Positions 58,601 to 64,000 of a DNA stretch of 64,000 bases are shown piece by piece. This stretch comes from Enchytraeus crypticus (Eukaryota; Annelida; Clitellata; Enchytraeida; Enchytraeidae): positions 2,256,001 to 2,320,000 of the forward strand of contig CAJHZI010000431.1 of NCBI GenBank assembly GCA_905160935.1, read 5' to 3'. Each line of letters starts with the position of its first letter. Position 1 is the stretch's first letter. The translations under genes were made by a program, and so were the position numbers. The notes under the pieces were generated by a model. That model did not search any database. It was not told the DNA's origin and saw only the letters and a program-made list of their open reading frames with translations.

Positions 58601-59260
58601 CTCTTCAGCACTTGTTCTTTGAAATCGTTCAGTTGAATCGATTTGTAGTGACGTGTGATGAGGTACGTCACTGAGATTACTCTTGTATGAAGAAACGGAC
58701 GTAAATATTTGTTATTTTTATAGTATATATAGTATTATTATTAGAATAATTGATGTTTTAATTATTTTGGAAATTATTCGATCTATTCATTAATTATTGA
58801 ATAAATAAGTTATTAACTTATTTGATCCTTTGTAAATCCAATCATTCGCTAAACTAAAAAAAATTGATTAATAAATTAATCAATCCACTCGCTTAAATTG
58901 AGTTTTCTGTGACTAATTAATTACTTAATTGTTTGATTGAGCCATGAAATTATATGTTCCCTGTCGCACTGGATCTCGCGAAGCGGCTACCATGGCTGCT
59001 CAGTGTGGGCGTTGTGAAGTTTACAGAATTTTAAAATTGTAAGACGATTTGCTGACTGAGTTGCTGATTAATTAACTTTTTTATTGATCAAATAACTGAC
59101 GACTTATTGATTGATCGATGAATTGATTGATTGATTGATTAGTTGACTAATCTCATGTTACTAGGTTGAACTCGCTGAGCTGGAGATTTTGAGGAAGAGT
59201 TTTGAAGGCAGCATCAAGCGATATGAGGCTAAGGAATCGCTCAGTGATGATGAGAATTGA
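33168..59260 (+). CDS. TBC1D2B: TBC1D2-family Rab GTPase-activating protein (whole gene, 20 coding exons)
   Basis: Join: 33168-33921, 37658-38405, 39780-39903, 40555-40810, 41853-42274, 42933-43060, 43357-43503, 44968-45742, 46958-47064, 48104-48195, 49150-49243, 50607-50742, 51317-51462, 52827-52911, 53470-53601, 54570-54707, 55951-56127, 57021-57155, 57910-57987, 59165-59260. Total 4770 nt, 1589 residues, all phases consistent. Order: unrecognised N-terminus (1-413), PH domain (about 414-542, starts LCGYLNK), Ser-rich linker, coiled coil (769-870), Gln-rich block (about 950-1070), second coiled coil (1120-1260), TBC domain (about 1290-1530) with arginine finger IEIDLLR (R1345) and glutamine finger YCQ (Q1382), and acidic C-terminus SDDEN. 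Known family role: GAP for endosomal Rabs (TBC1D2A/Armus acts on Rab7, with Rac1 binding the coiled coil), at endosome and autophagosome membranes. Much longer than human TBC1D2B (about 960 residues) because of the N-terminus and Gln-rich exon. A versus B orthology is not resolved. The start is provisional. Confidence 0.94.
34188..34570 (+). mobile_element. LINE 3' fragment (copy 2)
   Basis: Same C-terminal block with frameshifts. The 5' edge GGACCTTAAGGAAGGAAG is preceded by two tandem copies of a 29-bp unit that includes it. Intron 1. Confidence 0.82.
35065..35232 (-). mobile_element. Family E SINE with ATT-repeat tail
   Basis: In reverse: CACCGGACCGGCACTGTTTA head, AATCGATTTGTAGTGACATG, ATGAGGAAACGGACGTTAAA, then a (TTA)n tail. 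About 168 bp. Confidence 0.8.
35525..35835 (+). repeat. Family G interspersed repeat (about 310 bp)
   Basis: Partner of 22415-22705, with TCCTTTCCATGGTTAGTAGT, TTTTGTTGGTGCATCGAT and GTGGTCGCCCACAAAG. In intron 1 of the TBC1D2-like gene. Confidence 0.7.
36632..36745 (-). mobile_element. LINE 3' end fragment (copy 3)
   Basis: Reverse: TTAGTGCACTGCCTACCGGC and AGGTCCATGGTATATAAGGC, the terminal 110 bp. Intron 1. Confidence 0.75.
37236..37446 (+). repeat. GAACTTTTTT minisatellite (intron 1)
   Basis: About 18 irregular units of 8-13 bp ending 210 nt before the exon 2 acceptor. Confidence 0.9.
37658..38405 (+). CDS. TBC1D2B: TBC1D2-like exon 2 (linker and PH start)
   Basis: Acceptor TTGTAG. The first two thirds are Ser/Thr/Ala/Asn/Gln-rich low complexity (SSNQPVSTAVVTAAATS). 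The PH domain then begins at KLCGYLNKYK, with KRRWFIF, LLYFRTPQDRLPLGEI and NIFEIR, the standard beta-strand pattern of the TBC1D2 PH domain. Donor AG/GTGACT, phase 2. Confidence 0.93.
38815..38892 (+). repeat. TA microsatellite (intron 2)
   Basis: Directly precedes the family D SINE. Confidence 0.93.
38892..39262 (+). mobile_element. Family D SINE (about 370 bp)
   Basis: Nearly intact copy in intron 2, immediately after a TA microsatellite. Same head, body and tail as 25244. Confidence 0.84.
39275..39512 (-). mobile_element. LINE 3' fragment (copy 4)
   Basis: The reverse strand encodes MSWIGHILRGEGLL, RMEGKRGRGRPRLGMLDDLK and [12 protein letters not shown]. It abuts the 3' end of a family D SINE in the opposite orientation. 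Intron 2. Confidence 0.84.
39514..39650 (+). repeat. 33-bp tandem repeat (intron 2)
   Basis: Four units with AATAAACCAATAATATTGTA and CTTTGTTAATATT. Confidence 0.88.
39780..39903 (+). CDS. TBC1D2B: TBC1D2-like exon 3 (PH end)
   Basis: Encodes SGGRKYWLEAHDRQTMMYWL then QELQLRRRNYRKKKSK. The MYWLQELQ helix closing the PH domain is diagnostic of TBC1D2. Acceptor CTGCAG, donor GTACGG. A 52-bp tandem array begins about 25 nt past the donor. Confidence 0.95.
39927..40185 (+). repeat. 52-bp tandem repeat (intron 3)
   Basis: Five units with AATCATTAAGTACTTGATAC and CACCTCAATACAGCGTGAAG; the inner units are almost identical, so the array is young. Confidence 0.92.
40287..40361 (+). repeat. TA microsatellite (intron 3)
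   Basis: Two TA runs around TAGTATATATTATAA. Confidence 0.92.
40555..40810 (+). CDS. TBC1D2B: TBC1D2-like exon 4
   Basis: Linker after the PH domain, NAPEQGLISIDPNEDSKISS to SNRLSKLSK, with no known domain. Acceptor TCGCAG, donor AAAG/GTAAGA, phase 1. Confidence 0.88.
41650..41828 (+). mobile_element. Family E SINE with ATT-repeat tail
   Basis: Forward copy ending 24 nt before the exon 5 acceptor: CACCGGACCGGCAACG, GTTTGGAGTGAATCGATTTG, GAGGAAATGGACGTTAAACC, (ATT)n. Confidence 0.82.
41853..42274 (+). CDS. TBC1D2B: TBC1D2-like exon 5
   Basis: Ser-rich linker: GSSEDINEEIYQSS to RKKSSECESCRL, with a basic RMSFRRKVR patch. Acceptor ACTCAG, donor CTG/GTTAGT, phase 0. An internal AAAG/GTAGAC at 42126 could be an alternative donor. 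A family E SINE ends just before its acceptor region. Confidence 0.85.
42933..43060 (+). CDS. TBC1D2B: TBC1D2-like exon 6 (coiled coil)
   Basis: LEDRLQQNAEETTLMQNEME to DTLQQQFDT, heptad-patterned. Acceptor TGTGTAG, donor CA/GTTAGT, phase 2. Confidence 0.9.
43357..43503 (+). CDS. TBC1D2B: TBC1D2-like exon 7
   Basis: QRSLAGSTEIEDYLECIASK then DRQIMRLAHSLSAADG, continuing the helical region. Acceptor TGTGCAG, donor TG/GTAATT. Confidence 0.9.
43608..43681 (+). repeat. TA microsatellite (intron 7)
   Basis: Pure (TA)n just upstream of a family A SINE. Confidence 0.93.
43725..43940 (+). mobile_element. Family A tRNA-like SINE
   Basis: Copy in intron 7 of the TBC1D2-like gene, next to a TA microsatellite. 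Contains GTAGCGTAGGGGTAACG and AGGTTCGAATCCC. Confidence 0.8.
44780..44945 (+). mobile_element. Family C SINE 3' fragment
   Basis: GAATGGGAAAGTCTCAAATT through GACCCTAGTTAAACTGGG to a (GAT)n tail ending 22 nt before the exon 8 acceptor. A shorter tail is at 40890-40935. Confidence 0.75.
44968..45742 (+). CDS. TBC1D2B: TBC1D2-like exon 8 (coiled coil with long Gln-rich block)
   Basis: Starts ELQLNLQEAEDQLKMFKESV, typical TBC1D2 coiled coil. From about 45278 to 45630 it turns Gln-rich, with several uninterrupted runs of 6-9 Gln (mixed CAA and CAG codons). It ends GGDQEESVSGEEFERVQ. Acceptor TTAACAG, donor CAA/GTAAGA. Human relatives lack this block. Confidence 0.9.
45796..45960 (-). mobile_element. 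LINE 3' end fragment with CT run (copy 5)
   Basis: Reverse copy: CT run, then TTGGTGCACTATCAACTGGC and CCATGGTATATAACGCCTCC. Begins 54 nt after the exon 8 donor. Confidence 0.78.
46225..46935 (+). repeat. 0.7-kb CTATGCTATA minisatellite (intron 8)
   Basis: About 70 units of a 10-bp motif (ACTATGCTAT and variants) ending just before the exon 9 acceptor. Confidence 0.93.
46958..47064 (+). CDS. TBC1D2B: TBC1D2-like exon 9 (coiled coil)
   Basis: DQCRAFKLQNQFLNQEILEI then DQLCKDEQQKNEQLH. The pattern QNQFLNKEIXEL is a conserved TBC1D2 coiled-coil signature. Acceptor TGTGTAG sits directly after the 0.7-kb CTATG array. Confidence 0.92.
48104..48195 (+). CDS. TBC1D2B: TBC1D2-like exon 10
   Basis: RTVIELEASYYRVKSKLVYC then LRELSERRPAG, end of the coiled coil. 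The acceptor CGTTAG follows a TTG trinucleotide run that acts as its pyrimidine-rich tract. Donor G/GTAACG. Confidence 0.9.
48279..48545 (+). mobile_element. Family C SINE (full length, ATG-repeat tail)
   Basis: Body ACTAAGATCCAAACCAACGT, AATGGAAAAGTCTCAAATAG, CGACCCTAGTTAAACTGGGA and an ATG trinucleotide tail. Intron 10. Confidence 0.78.
48610..48735 (+). mobile_element. Diverged tRNA-like SINE (family B relative)
   Basis: GGTTAGATAGCGGATCAGCA and GTAGGGTTCAAATCCCG, then GGAAACTGACGTTAAATTTG. A similar head is at 30840-30940. It shares only the box and core parts with family B. Confidence 0.6.
49150..49243 (+). CDS. TBC1D2B: TBC1D2-like exon 11
   Basis: DEASNQEIISQLLKEAIDSY then DQAIVPSDSSE. 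Acceptor TTTGTAG, donor AG/GTAATT. Confidence 0.88.
49790..49930 (+). repeat. Family H interspersed repeat
   Basis: TCTGGGTTTAATAAAATCG, CAATACGTGCTGAATCGTCG, CTGCTTAAGAGAATTCCTGA. Matches 61255-61400. Confidence 0.65.
50152..50497 (+). mobile_element. LINE 3' fragment (copy 6)
   Basis: Best-preserved: open for about 120 codons from KEMWIWRRMERISWTQK to KRKAEDREEALC. 5' edge GGACCTTAAGGAAATGTGG. Ends AGTGCACTAAGAGATTAA. Intron 11. Confidence 0.86.
50607..50742 (+). CDS. TBC1D2B: TBC1D2-like exon 12
   Basis: RGGVCDEYGFDRHQE to KYEEIENRTK. The (Y)DEYGF motif before the TBC domain is conserved in the family. Acceptor TTGCAG, donor AAG/GTTAGT. Confidence 0.93.
51250..51312 (+). mobile_element. 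Family E-related SINE tail ending in TTGATTGATTGA, at the exon 13 acceptor
   Basis: GACACGTCCCTGACATTGCC, GAGGAACCGGACGTTAAATT, then TTATTGATTGATTGATTATAG leads into exon 13. The SINE tail therefore forms the 3' end of intron 12. The same tail type is at 60527. Confidence 0.75.
51317..51462 (+). CDS. TBC1D2B: TBC1D2-like exon 13 (TBC start)
   Basis: NSDFRIAVAVKFERHLVATG, then KELIRGGVPYNFRGRVWKS, the first TBC helix. The acceptor TTATAG lies 5 nt after a SINE tail that ends in TTGATTGATTGA (51250-51312). The next AG (TTCAG) would create an immediate stop, so this acceptor is required. Confidence 0.94.
51550..51682 (-). mobile_element. Family B tRNA-like SINE
   Basis: Reverse copy in intron 13 of the TBC1D2-like gene; a family D-like 3' fragment follows (51720-51955). 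Confidence 0.8.
52033..52170 (+). repeat. 46-bp tandem repeat (intron 13)
   Basis: Three near-identical units with TTTATCTTGGTTCGAAATTA. Confidence 0.9.
52827..52911 (+). CDS. TBC1D2B: TBC1D2-like exon 14
   Basis: CIESRCKRVPAYYKTLVDKS then TAARVHHQ (TBC domain). Acceptor GTGACAG, donor CAG/GTAATT. A family B SINE begins about 40 nt past the donor. Confidence 0.93.
52949..53095 (+). mobile_element. Family B tRNA-like SINE
   Basis: Forward copy starting GGGCTGGAGCCAGTGG about 40 nt after the exon 14 donor. Confidence 0.82.
53171..53440 (+). mobile_element. Family C SINE
   Basis: Diverged full copy in intron 14, with GAAGAATAGATCAACTGTGG and TTCAAGGGAAGATGATTATT. Confidence 0.75.
53470..53601 (+). 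CDS. TBC1D2B: TBC1D2-like exon 15 (catalytic fingers)
   Basis: IEIDLLRTLPNNRHYAS to HKPEIGYCQ. It contains the TBC arginine finger (IxxDxxR) and the glutamine finger (YxQ), both intact, so GAP activity is expected. Acceptor TATAG, donor CAG/GTATTT. Confidence 0.97.
54007..54217 (+). mobile_element. Family C SINE
   Basis: Starts CCCCGTGACGTGTAAGGGTC and carries ACTAAGATCCAAACC; internally shortened. A 3' partial copy follows at 54400-54540 with a GATGATGATG tail 30 nt before exon 16. Confidence 0.75.
54570..54707 (+). CDS. TBC1D2B: TBC1D2-like exon 16
   Basis: GLNRLVAIMLLFLDEETAFW then GLVTIVECIMP to AAHADQ, the most conserved TBC core. Acceptor TTTCAG, donor CAG/GTACTG. Confidence 0.97.
54708..55218 (+). 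repeat. About 20-bp tandem array (intron 16)
   Basis: Roughly 25 degenerate units of the type AGCTTATGCTTATAATATAT, beginning at the exon 16 donor and ending at the inverted repeat. Confidence 0.85.
55219..55426. repeat. Long near-perfect inverted repeat (89-bp arms) in intron 16
   Basis: Arms 55219-55307 and 55338-55426 are complementary at 87 of 89 positions with a 30-nt loop. It starts GAGTGCGAATGGCAAAAAG. It sits between two tandem arrays (20-bp before, 22-bp after). It could be a foldback element or a long hairpin RNA source. Confidence 0.92.
55427..55590 (+). repeat. 22-bp tandem array (intron 16)
   Basis: About seven units containing AAATCAAAGAGTCTTAATTC, directly downstream of the inverted repeat. 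Confidence 0.88.
55951..56127 (+). CDS. TBC1D2B: TBC1D2-like exon 17
   Basis: RVLKDFVQSKLPQMAAKF to LFTFSWFLTIFIDN and VWDTFLYEGSK. The SWFL and WD-FLYEG TBC motifs are intact. Acceptor CTACAG, donor AAG/GTAATC. A CT microsatellite starts 5 nt beyond the donor. Confidence 0.97.
56132..56455 (-). mobile_element. Family D SINE with CT microsatellite end
   Basis: Reverse copy in intron 17 whose CT tail begins 5 nt after the exon 17 donor. Contains AATGGCAGGTCCAGCGTATA and AGTTAATCCCTTTACAAAAG. Confidence 0.75.
56593..56980 (+). mobile_element. LINE 3' fragment (copy 7)
   Basis: 5' edge GGGCCTTAAGGAAGGAAG, frameshifted C-terminal block, end CAGTGCACTAAGAGAG. Intron 17; the next exon starts 41 nt later. 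Confidence 0.82.
57021..57155 (+). CDS. TBC1D2B: TBC1D2-like exon 18
   Basis: VLFRYTVAALKYNEEIIMQQ then KDLTSLHNLMRNIGS to DRLTK (end of the TBC domain). Acceptor GTTTTAG after a TTG run; donor GTTTTA. Confidence 0.95.
57375..57790 (+). mobile_element. Two LINE 3' end fragments (copies 8 and 9)
   Basis: 57375-57505 and 57713-57790 each carry GGAGGCGTTATRTACCAT, CTGCCAGTARGCAGTGCACT and AGAGAGA ends. The second runs into a GA microsatellite. Intron 18. Confidence 0.78.
57910..57987 (+). CDS. TBC1D2B: TBC1D2-like exon 19
   Basis: IAFHELNPFTMKFLNQRRGQ then HMQKLK, matching the conserved F-x-LNPF-x-NRR segment after the TBC domain. Acceptor TTAACAG, donor AAG/GTGACC. Confidence 0.95.
58550..58718 (+). 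mobile_element. Family E SINE
   Basis: CACTGGACTGGCACTGTTAG, GTTGAATCGATTTGTAGTGA, GAAGAAACGGACG. Intron 19. A short reverse tail is also at 43275-43330 and a forward one at 22010-22108. Confidence 0.78.
59165..59260 (+). CDS. TBC1D2B: TBC1D2-like last exon
   Basis: VELAELEILRKSFEGSIKRY then EAKESLSDDEN and TGA, the acidic SDDE end typical of the family. Acceptor TACTAG, with TTGATTGATTGATTGA 30-50 nt upstream. The stop codon is followed at once by an 18-bp tandem array in the same frame. Confidence 0.95.
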   Translation, partial: VELAELEILRKSFEGSIKRYEAKESLSDDEN

Positions 59261-59548
59261 TGTGCCTTGGATCAGAAATGTGCCTTAGATCAGAAATGTG
59301 CCTTGGATTAGAAATGTGCCTTGGATCAGAAATGTGCCTTGAACCAGAAATGTGCCTTGGACCAGAAATGTGCCTTGGATCAGAAATGTGCCTTGGATCA
59401 GAAATGTGCCTTGGATCAGAAATGTGCCTTGGACCAGAAATGTGTCTTGGATCAGAAATTTGCCTTAGATCAGAAATGTGCCTTGGATCAGAAATGTGCC
59501 TTGGACAAGAAATATGCCTTGGATCAGAAATGTGCCTTGAATCAGTTG
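59261..59548 (+). repeat. 18-bp tandem array at the RabGAP stop codon
   Basis: Sixteen units of TGTGCCTTGGATCAGAAA, starting at the base after TGA. The unit is six codons in frame with the upstream coding sequence (CALDQK), broken only by one TAG in unit 3 (59309-59311), and it ends CAGTTG then TAG at 59549. Probably the start of the 3' UTR. Confidence 0.9.
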
Positions 59549-61254
59549 TAGTGATAAGATAGTGAACGTCAGCGTCACAGCAGTCTTTAATAACCACCAT
59601 TACTGAAATTTGAATAATATTTCCACAATTTTTCTATGTGTCTTTTGTCTATTTTGGCGAAGTCATTTTTCCTGTATATTTCTGTCTTTCCTTATCTGTG
59701 CCTCTTTTAATTTTGCTCGGTACATTTCTGACTGCTTTAATGTTTCAATGTTGCTTCAAAGCGTGGAATTCATAGTAGATTCCATTAACTATACGCCAGT
59801 ATAATATTTGTATATGGTATTATTTCTGTTTTCTATTTTAATCGACCCTCTTGATGGTGTTCTGTCAAATGGTCGTGGTCACATGCTGATGATTAAGTTG
59901 TTCAATGTGTATCATTAGATGTATAATACATGTATATGCATATTCTAAAATTATCGGACTAGGTCCTCGTTATTTTAAAGAGCTAGGGGAAAGTTAAGCA
60001 TGTTTATATTTTGCAGTATAAAATAAAATAAAATTTCAAATAAGCAACAATAATGACAATACATGTATATTATGAAATGCAAAGAAAAATATTTTCCGTT
60101 GAAAATATTTTTCTGAATGCATGCTGCCATTCCTAGACACACGCCTGCTGTAGTTAATACCTATAAGAATATTTCACTGTTGATATTTTTTATCATTCCT
60201 GTGCAAACTATTCCTATTTTGGATAATTATGTATCCCTGACAGAGATATAAAGCTACATTTGCATATCTTATGGTATCGCTTATTGTTTGGAGCGGAAGT
60301 TAAACTTTACTTGATGGCTTAGCTTTATCTGCGTCATGGTGGACGTATCTGTAACAGCAGAGAAAGTTTGAGGGAAATACTTATAAGACGTTGATACCTG
60401 TGCTGTGTTTGGTGCCTTTATTTTTCGTCATTTGTTATAGATTATTTGTGGTCTCTGTGTACTTTTCTTGTGTACTCAGTCGTCATCGTGTGGTGCTTTG
60501 GCGCCTGTTTGTGTAGAGTTCGCAAGAGACGTCTCTGACATTACCTTATGGCGAGGAATCGGACGTTAAACTCTTATTGATTGATTGATAGACTACCGGC
60601 TGTTGATAGTTTGTTTGGTGCAAGTTTAACCAGGATATATTTCTCATGGACTATCAGGGACGGACAAGCCGAAGATTCGACAGATCGTGAAGCGTTATCG
60701 AGTCACATAATATGATAAAGCTGCCAGTGTATCTGGGTGTATTATATTTCTTTTCTTTAATTATTTTAATTTATTGTTGTTTATGAAATTCCTGATTCGT
60801 GTTGTATAAAAATTAATGCAAACTTTGAAGTTTAGTGTCATCTAGTAGCCATATACTTGTGCTGTTACCACTATTGTTGTGTTTGTCTGATATTTCTGCT
60901 GCATTTTCTACACAATATTTCTGCATTGACCTTTATTTGTCAATTTTTCCATAGTTTCCTGTAGCCTGTTCCGCATGTGTTGGGAAGGGTGCCGGTATAC
61001 CTGCAGTTTTAAGAAAAATGAATTGAAAAATTAAATTCTGAGTAAGTTCGGTGTATACTGGGCTATTTGAGTTGATATATTTCCTGCGACTCGTTCGTTA
61101 TTTTATAAATTATTAGATTTTTCAGGAAGAAAGCGCTGTAGTTGATCAGTCCTTCTGCAAACCGACATGTATACATGTAGTTGTAGACCTCAGCCAACTG
61201 CTTTTTCGTTAATTTTAAGACTGTGCTAAAATGGCAATTATTTTGTTACCCCAT
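59549..61254. other. Downstream region of the TBC1D2-like gene
   Basis: Likely 3' UTR at first. The first clear AATAAA cluster is near 60023 (TATAAAATAAAATAAAA). Beyond it only the TTGA-tailed SINE at 60527 was recognised. Confidence 0.45.
60527..60587 (+). mobile_element. Family E-related SINE tail with TTGA repeat
   Basis: AGACGTCTCTGACATTACCT, GAGGAATCGGACGTTAAACT, TTATTGATTGATTGA. Intergenic copy. Confidence 0.72.
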
Positions 61255-61400
61255 GTGTAAAGAACCCGAGGTTTGATAAAAACGATTCAAGCAATACGTG
61301 CTTAATCGCCGCCCGGCTATTCAGCACGTATTGCTGAATCTTCCGGAGGCCAACTAGCTGCTGTAAGAATTACTGAAGCAGACTGCATTAAATCTTGGCA
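61255..61400 (+). repeat. Family H repeat containing a hairpin
   Basis: CAAGCAATACGTGCTTAATC (about 61288) pairs with TATTCAGCACGTATTGCTGA (about 61318), a short-loop inverted repeat that is absent from the 49790 copy. Confidence 0.65.
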
Positions 61401-61429
61401 AAGTATTATTATTATTACTATTATTATTA

Positions 61430-61560
61430 ACAAGTGAGGAAACTGACGTTAACCTTAGCTTTACCAGCTTTACAAAGAAAATTTATATAGCAGTGTCATG
61501 GCCGAAATCGGCCTTCGAGACTACTTTACAGAGAGAGAGAGTTCAATAATAATATGCTAA
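61430..61560 (+). mobile_element. Family B SINE tail with palindromic extension
   Basis: Core GTGAGGAAACTGACGTTAAC, then AGCTTTACCAGCTTT, then TATAGCAGTGTCATGGCCGA and ATCGGCCTTCGAGACT. The same extension is at 13728-13800, so it is a real 3' module of this repeat. Confidence 0.65.
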
Positions 61561-61937
61561 ACAAAAATTACATGTAAATTTAAATTTATATCAAGACAAG
61601 CCTCTGCACTACAGTCACTGCTCAAGTTTACAAAACATTTAGCTCTCGCATTATGGTAAATTAAAATTTCACTAGCACAGTATTGTGAAAAATAACTAAA
61701 AATAGTGTTACTTTTAATTTACAGTGTATGTTATATTCAAATCTGAATGCTTTGCTTTCTCTTCTATCTGGCTTCATCGTTGTAATTGTTACATTTTGAT
61801 TCCTACTGTTGCTCCTGATATCAAACTAGATAGCTCTCTACGTGTGATACATTTATTTATAGGCCTAGATCATTTCTTTGAATCTTTCCTATATTCCTGT
61901 TTTTCCTAATTATTTTTTTCTCACTTCCTATTTTCCA

Positions 61938-62145
61938 TACCCGTGTTGTTTACGGGTTGTTGAGGAATAGACCAACCATGCTTTGCACATGCCGTAAAAG
62001 GTGCCAAAGCACTAAGATCCAAACCAACATCGCCAAGGGAATTCGGTTGGTGAGCTCTTATGCTTCTGAAATTTCTACAAAATTTTCTAATCCCGACCCT
62101 GATTTAACTGGGATTCAATGGAAGACGTTGATGATGATGATAGCT
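61938..62145 (+). mobile_element. Family C SINE
   Basis: CCCGTGTTGTTTACGGGTTG head, ACTAAGATCCAAACCAACAT body, GATGATGATG tail. Confidence 0.75.
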
Positions 62146-62599
62146 TCCTATTTAAAATGTTCTCTAAAGTCGGTTGTGATATTTGTTGCTATTTGACGTA
62201 CGTTCTATGTTTTGTACACATTCAGGCTTAAGCCTAAATCATTTCTTTCCATTGATATTTTATGGCCAAGCTTTTTTGTCACACATTTGTGTTTGATGAG
62301 ATATTACTTTAAAATTATCGATTTCCAATTTGTGATATTGCATTGTGTATTATTTCGTTCTCTCTCATCTCTGGACGATGCAATTTACGTTAAATTCTGA
62401 TTTACTGGCATAGACTATTTGAACGTTGCTAATATAATGTGTTCATTAAATACATGATTTAATAATATAGTGTGATTTCTTCATGCATTTTATACTATGC
62501 TGGACCTTCCAATGGCTTTGCTTTCTGTATGTTAATTAGTGACTATACAATTTGACAGGGTTGTGCTAGTTAAATCATTATTTGCTCACAATGATAATT

Positions 62600-63430
62600 A
62601 TAATGGAGATATAATATGTTAAGATGTAACAGAAAGATGGAAAGAATATCTGGATAGGACGGAATTGTAGGATGGGGAATAAGACTGGGCTGTTCCATGC
62701 TACCATTTCTATTTATCTATTGCGCAGAAGAAATGATGATGGCAGCGTTGGAAAACACTGACTAAAAAGAAAAATTGTAGATAAACTAATGAAATATGCC
62801 AGATTTGCCGAAGTGTGATTGAAGTGTGATACTATAACTGAAGTGTGATTGAAGTGTGATACTAAACATTTCTGTATTAAAGTTTAGAATGAGAATAAAT
62901 ATAAAGAAACCAAAGTCATGAGAGTGCCTAAAAAACAGGATTAGTCAATATAATAGCATGGTAGCATGGTGGAATAGGTAAAGAGCTTCAAATATTTACA
63001 CAATAAATATAATAGCAGATCATCACATAATAGCGGATGATGAGAGTTGGGAAACTAAAATCAAATATAGAATTGCTCTAGAAAAAGAGGCTTTCAGTAG
63101 GAGGAAAGCTATACTAACAAAAATTTGAGAAATACACGAAGATAGGGATTGTAAAACCTTTAGTGTGGCCGCGCTCCTGTATGGCTGTGAAACGTGGCCT
63201 ATGAGAAAAGAGGATATTCGAAAACTGAAGGCGTTTGAAGCATGACTATGGAGAAGAATGGAGAAGATTGGGTACAGTGAGAAAATTGCAAACGAAGAAG
63301 TGTTTAGTAGATTTGGTGCGAGTAGCCTATTTATAATTATAAGGGATAGATTGAAGAGTGGACAGGTTATCTTCTGAGACGCAATGGTATACTGTAAGAG
63401 GTATTGGTAGAAGAAATGGAAGGATTTTTT
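62600..63430 (+). mobile_element. Decayed LINE reverse transcriptase region
   Basis: Longer and older copy: fragments RINIKKPK, YRIALEKEAFSRRKAILTK, VAALLYGCETWPMRKEDIRK and LWRRMEKIGYSEKIANEEVF interrupted by stops. It ends without the usual GCACTAAGAG tail. Confidence 0.8.
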
Positions 63431-63869
63431 ATATAACTTTGTGTATTGTAATTATTTGACTAGATTTTGTAGATATAGTCAGTTACGAGCCTTTTCTGAT
63501 ATTGATGAACAATCTGAAATTTTTGCTGTGAATTAATAACACCGCTGTCTGTTTGTACTTTGTTTTAAGCTTATTGATTAGTTGATAGAAATTTACAATA
63601 TTATATGAATTGTATATTTTCGATTGTGGTTATATGTATTCAGTGTTGTCATGGGCAACAGTAGCACTCTAATCGTATTGTTGTTGTTGTTGTTATTCGT
63701 TTAATATTTTTCAACATCTGCTGGTTGCTGAAAGATGGCGTTAACAAAGCTCATCTTAGTAGTACGAAGTTACACTCTAGCAGGTAGAATAGTTTAATTA
63801 AAAACCAATCATGCGGACGCTTTAATATAGAGTTATTCGAGACACCTTGTTGCTTGTGAGCTGATGGGT

Positions 63870-64000
63870 AGCTGCATGTTGCAGCTTGTTGTCCGTCAGC
63901 CGATTGGTTGTAGCTTGTTGCCGTCAGTTGATTGGTTGTAGCTTGTTGCCGTCAGTTGATTGGTTGCAGCTTGTTGCCCGTCAGCTGATTGGTTGCAGCT
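63870..64000 (+). repeat. 28-29-bp tandem repeat at the window edge
   Basis: At least four units with TGATTGGTTGCAGCTTGTTG; runs off the window. Each unit carries ATTGG (reverse CCAAT). Confidence 0.88.

Overview
The window is animal nuclear DNA. It is AT-rich, both protein-coding genes are cut into many GT-AG exons, and the rest is dense with SINEs, non-LTR retrotransposon 3' fragments, micro- and minisatellites. Nothing points to a vertebrate. I read it as an invertebrate of unassigned phylum.

Two real genes are visible, transcribed away from each other. (1) On the minus strand, 30548 down to 20255, is the catalytic alpha subunit of protein kinase CK2, in eleven coding exons (433 codons plus stop as modelled). 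All kinase motifs are intact. The C-terminal tail is unusual because it reads into a GA microsatellite. (2) On the plus strand, 33168 to 59260, is a TBC1D2-family Rab GTPase-activating protein in twenty coding exons (1589 codons plus stop as modelled): a long novel N-terminus, PH domain, coiled coils with a large glutamine-rich exon, and a C-terminal TBC domain with both catalytic fingers. All exon phases close. The 2.6 kb between the two start codons holds an ETS-like and an RFX X-box-like motif, then SINEs, and is the likely shared promoter region. The two proteins are not known partners; the arrangement is simply head to head.

Layout: 1-20250 has no recognisable gene, only repeats (several SINE families, a 184/186-identical pair of direct repeats, a 16-bp satellite, a 393-bp CAT array). 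20255-30548 is CK2 alpha; its introns hold a deleted Tc1-like transposon, two broken copies of the catalytic-loop exon, and 24-bp and 60-bp minisatellites. 30549-33167 is the intergenic promoter region. 33168-59260 is the TBC1D2-like gene, with LINE and SINE insertions in most large introns and an 89-bp-arm palindrome in intron 16. An 18-bp array in frame with the coding sequence starts directly at its stop codon. 59549-64000 is intergenic, with SINE fragments, a decayed reverse transcriptase and an ATTGG-containing tandem repeat at the edge.

Most notable patterns: TTGA tetranucleotide arrays sit just upstream of 3' splice sites, sense-oriented, at six of ten CK2 alpha introns and two introns of the neighbouring gene (one supplied by a SINE tail). 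A SINE family shares its 3' tail with the local LINE. SINE heads and tails look modular. The stop codon of the RabGAP abuts an in-frame hexapeptide-coding repeat.
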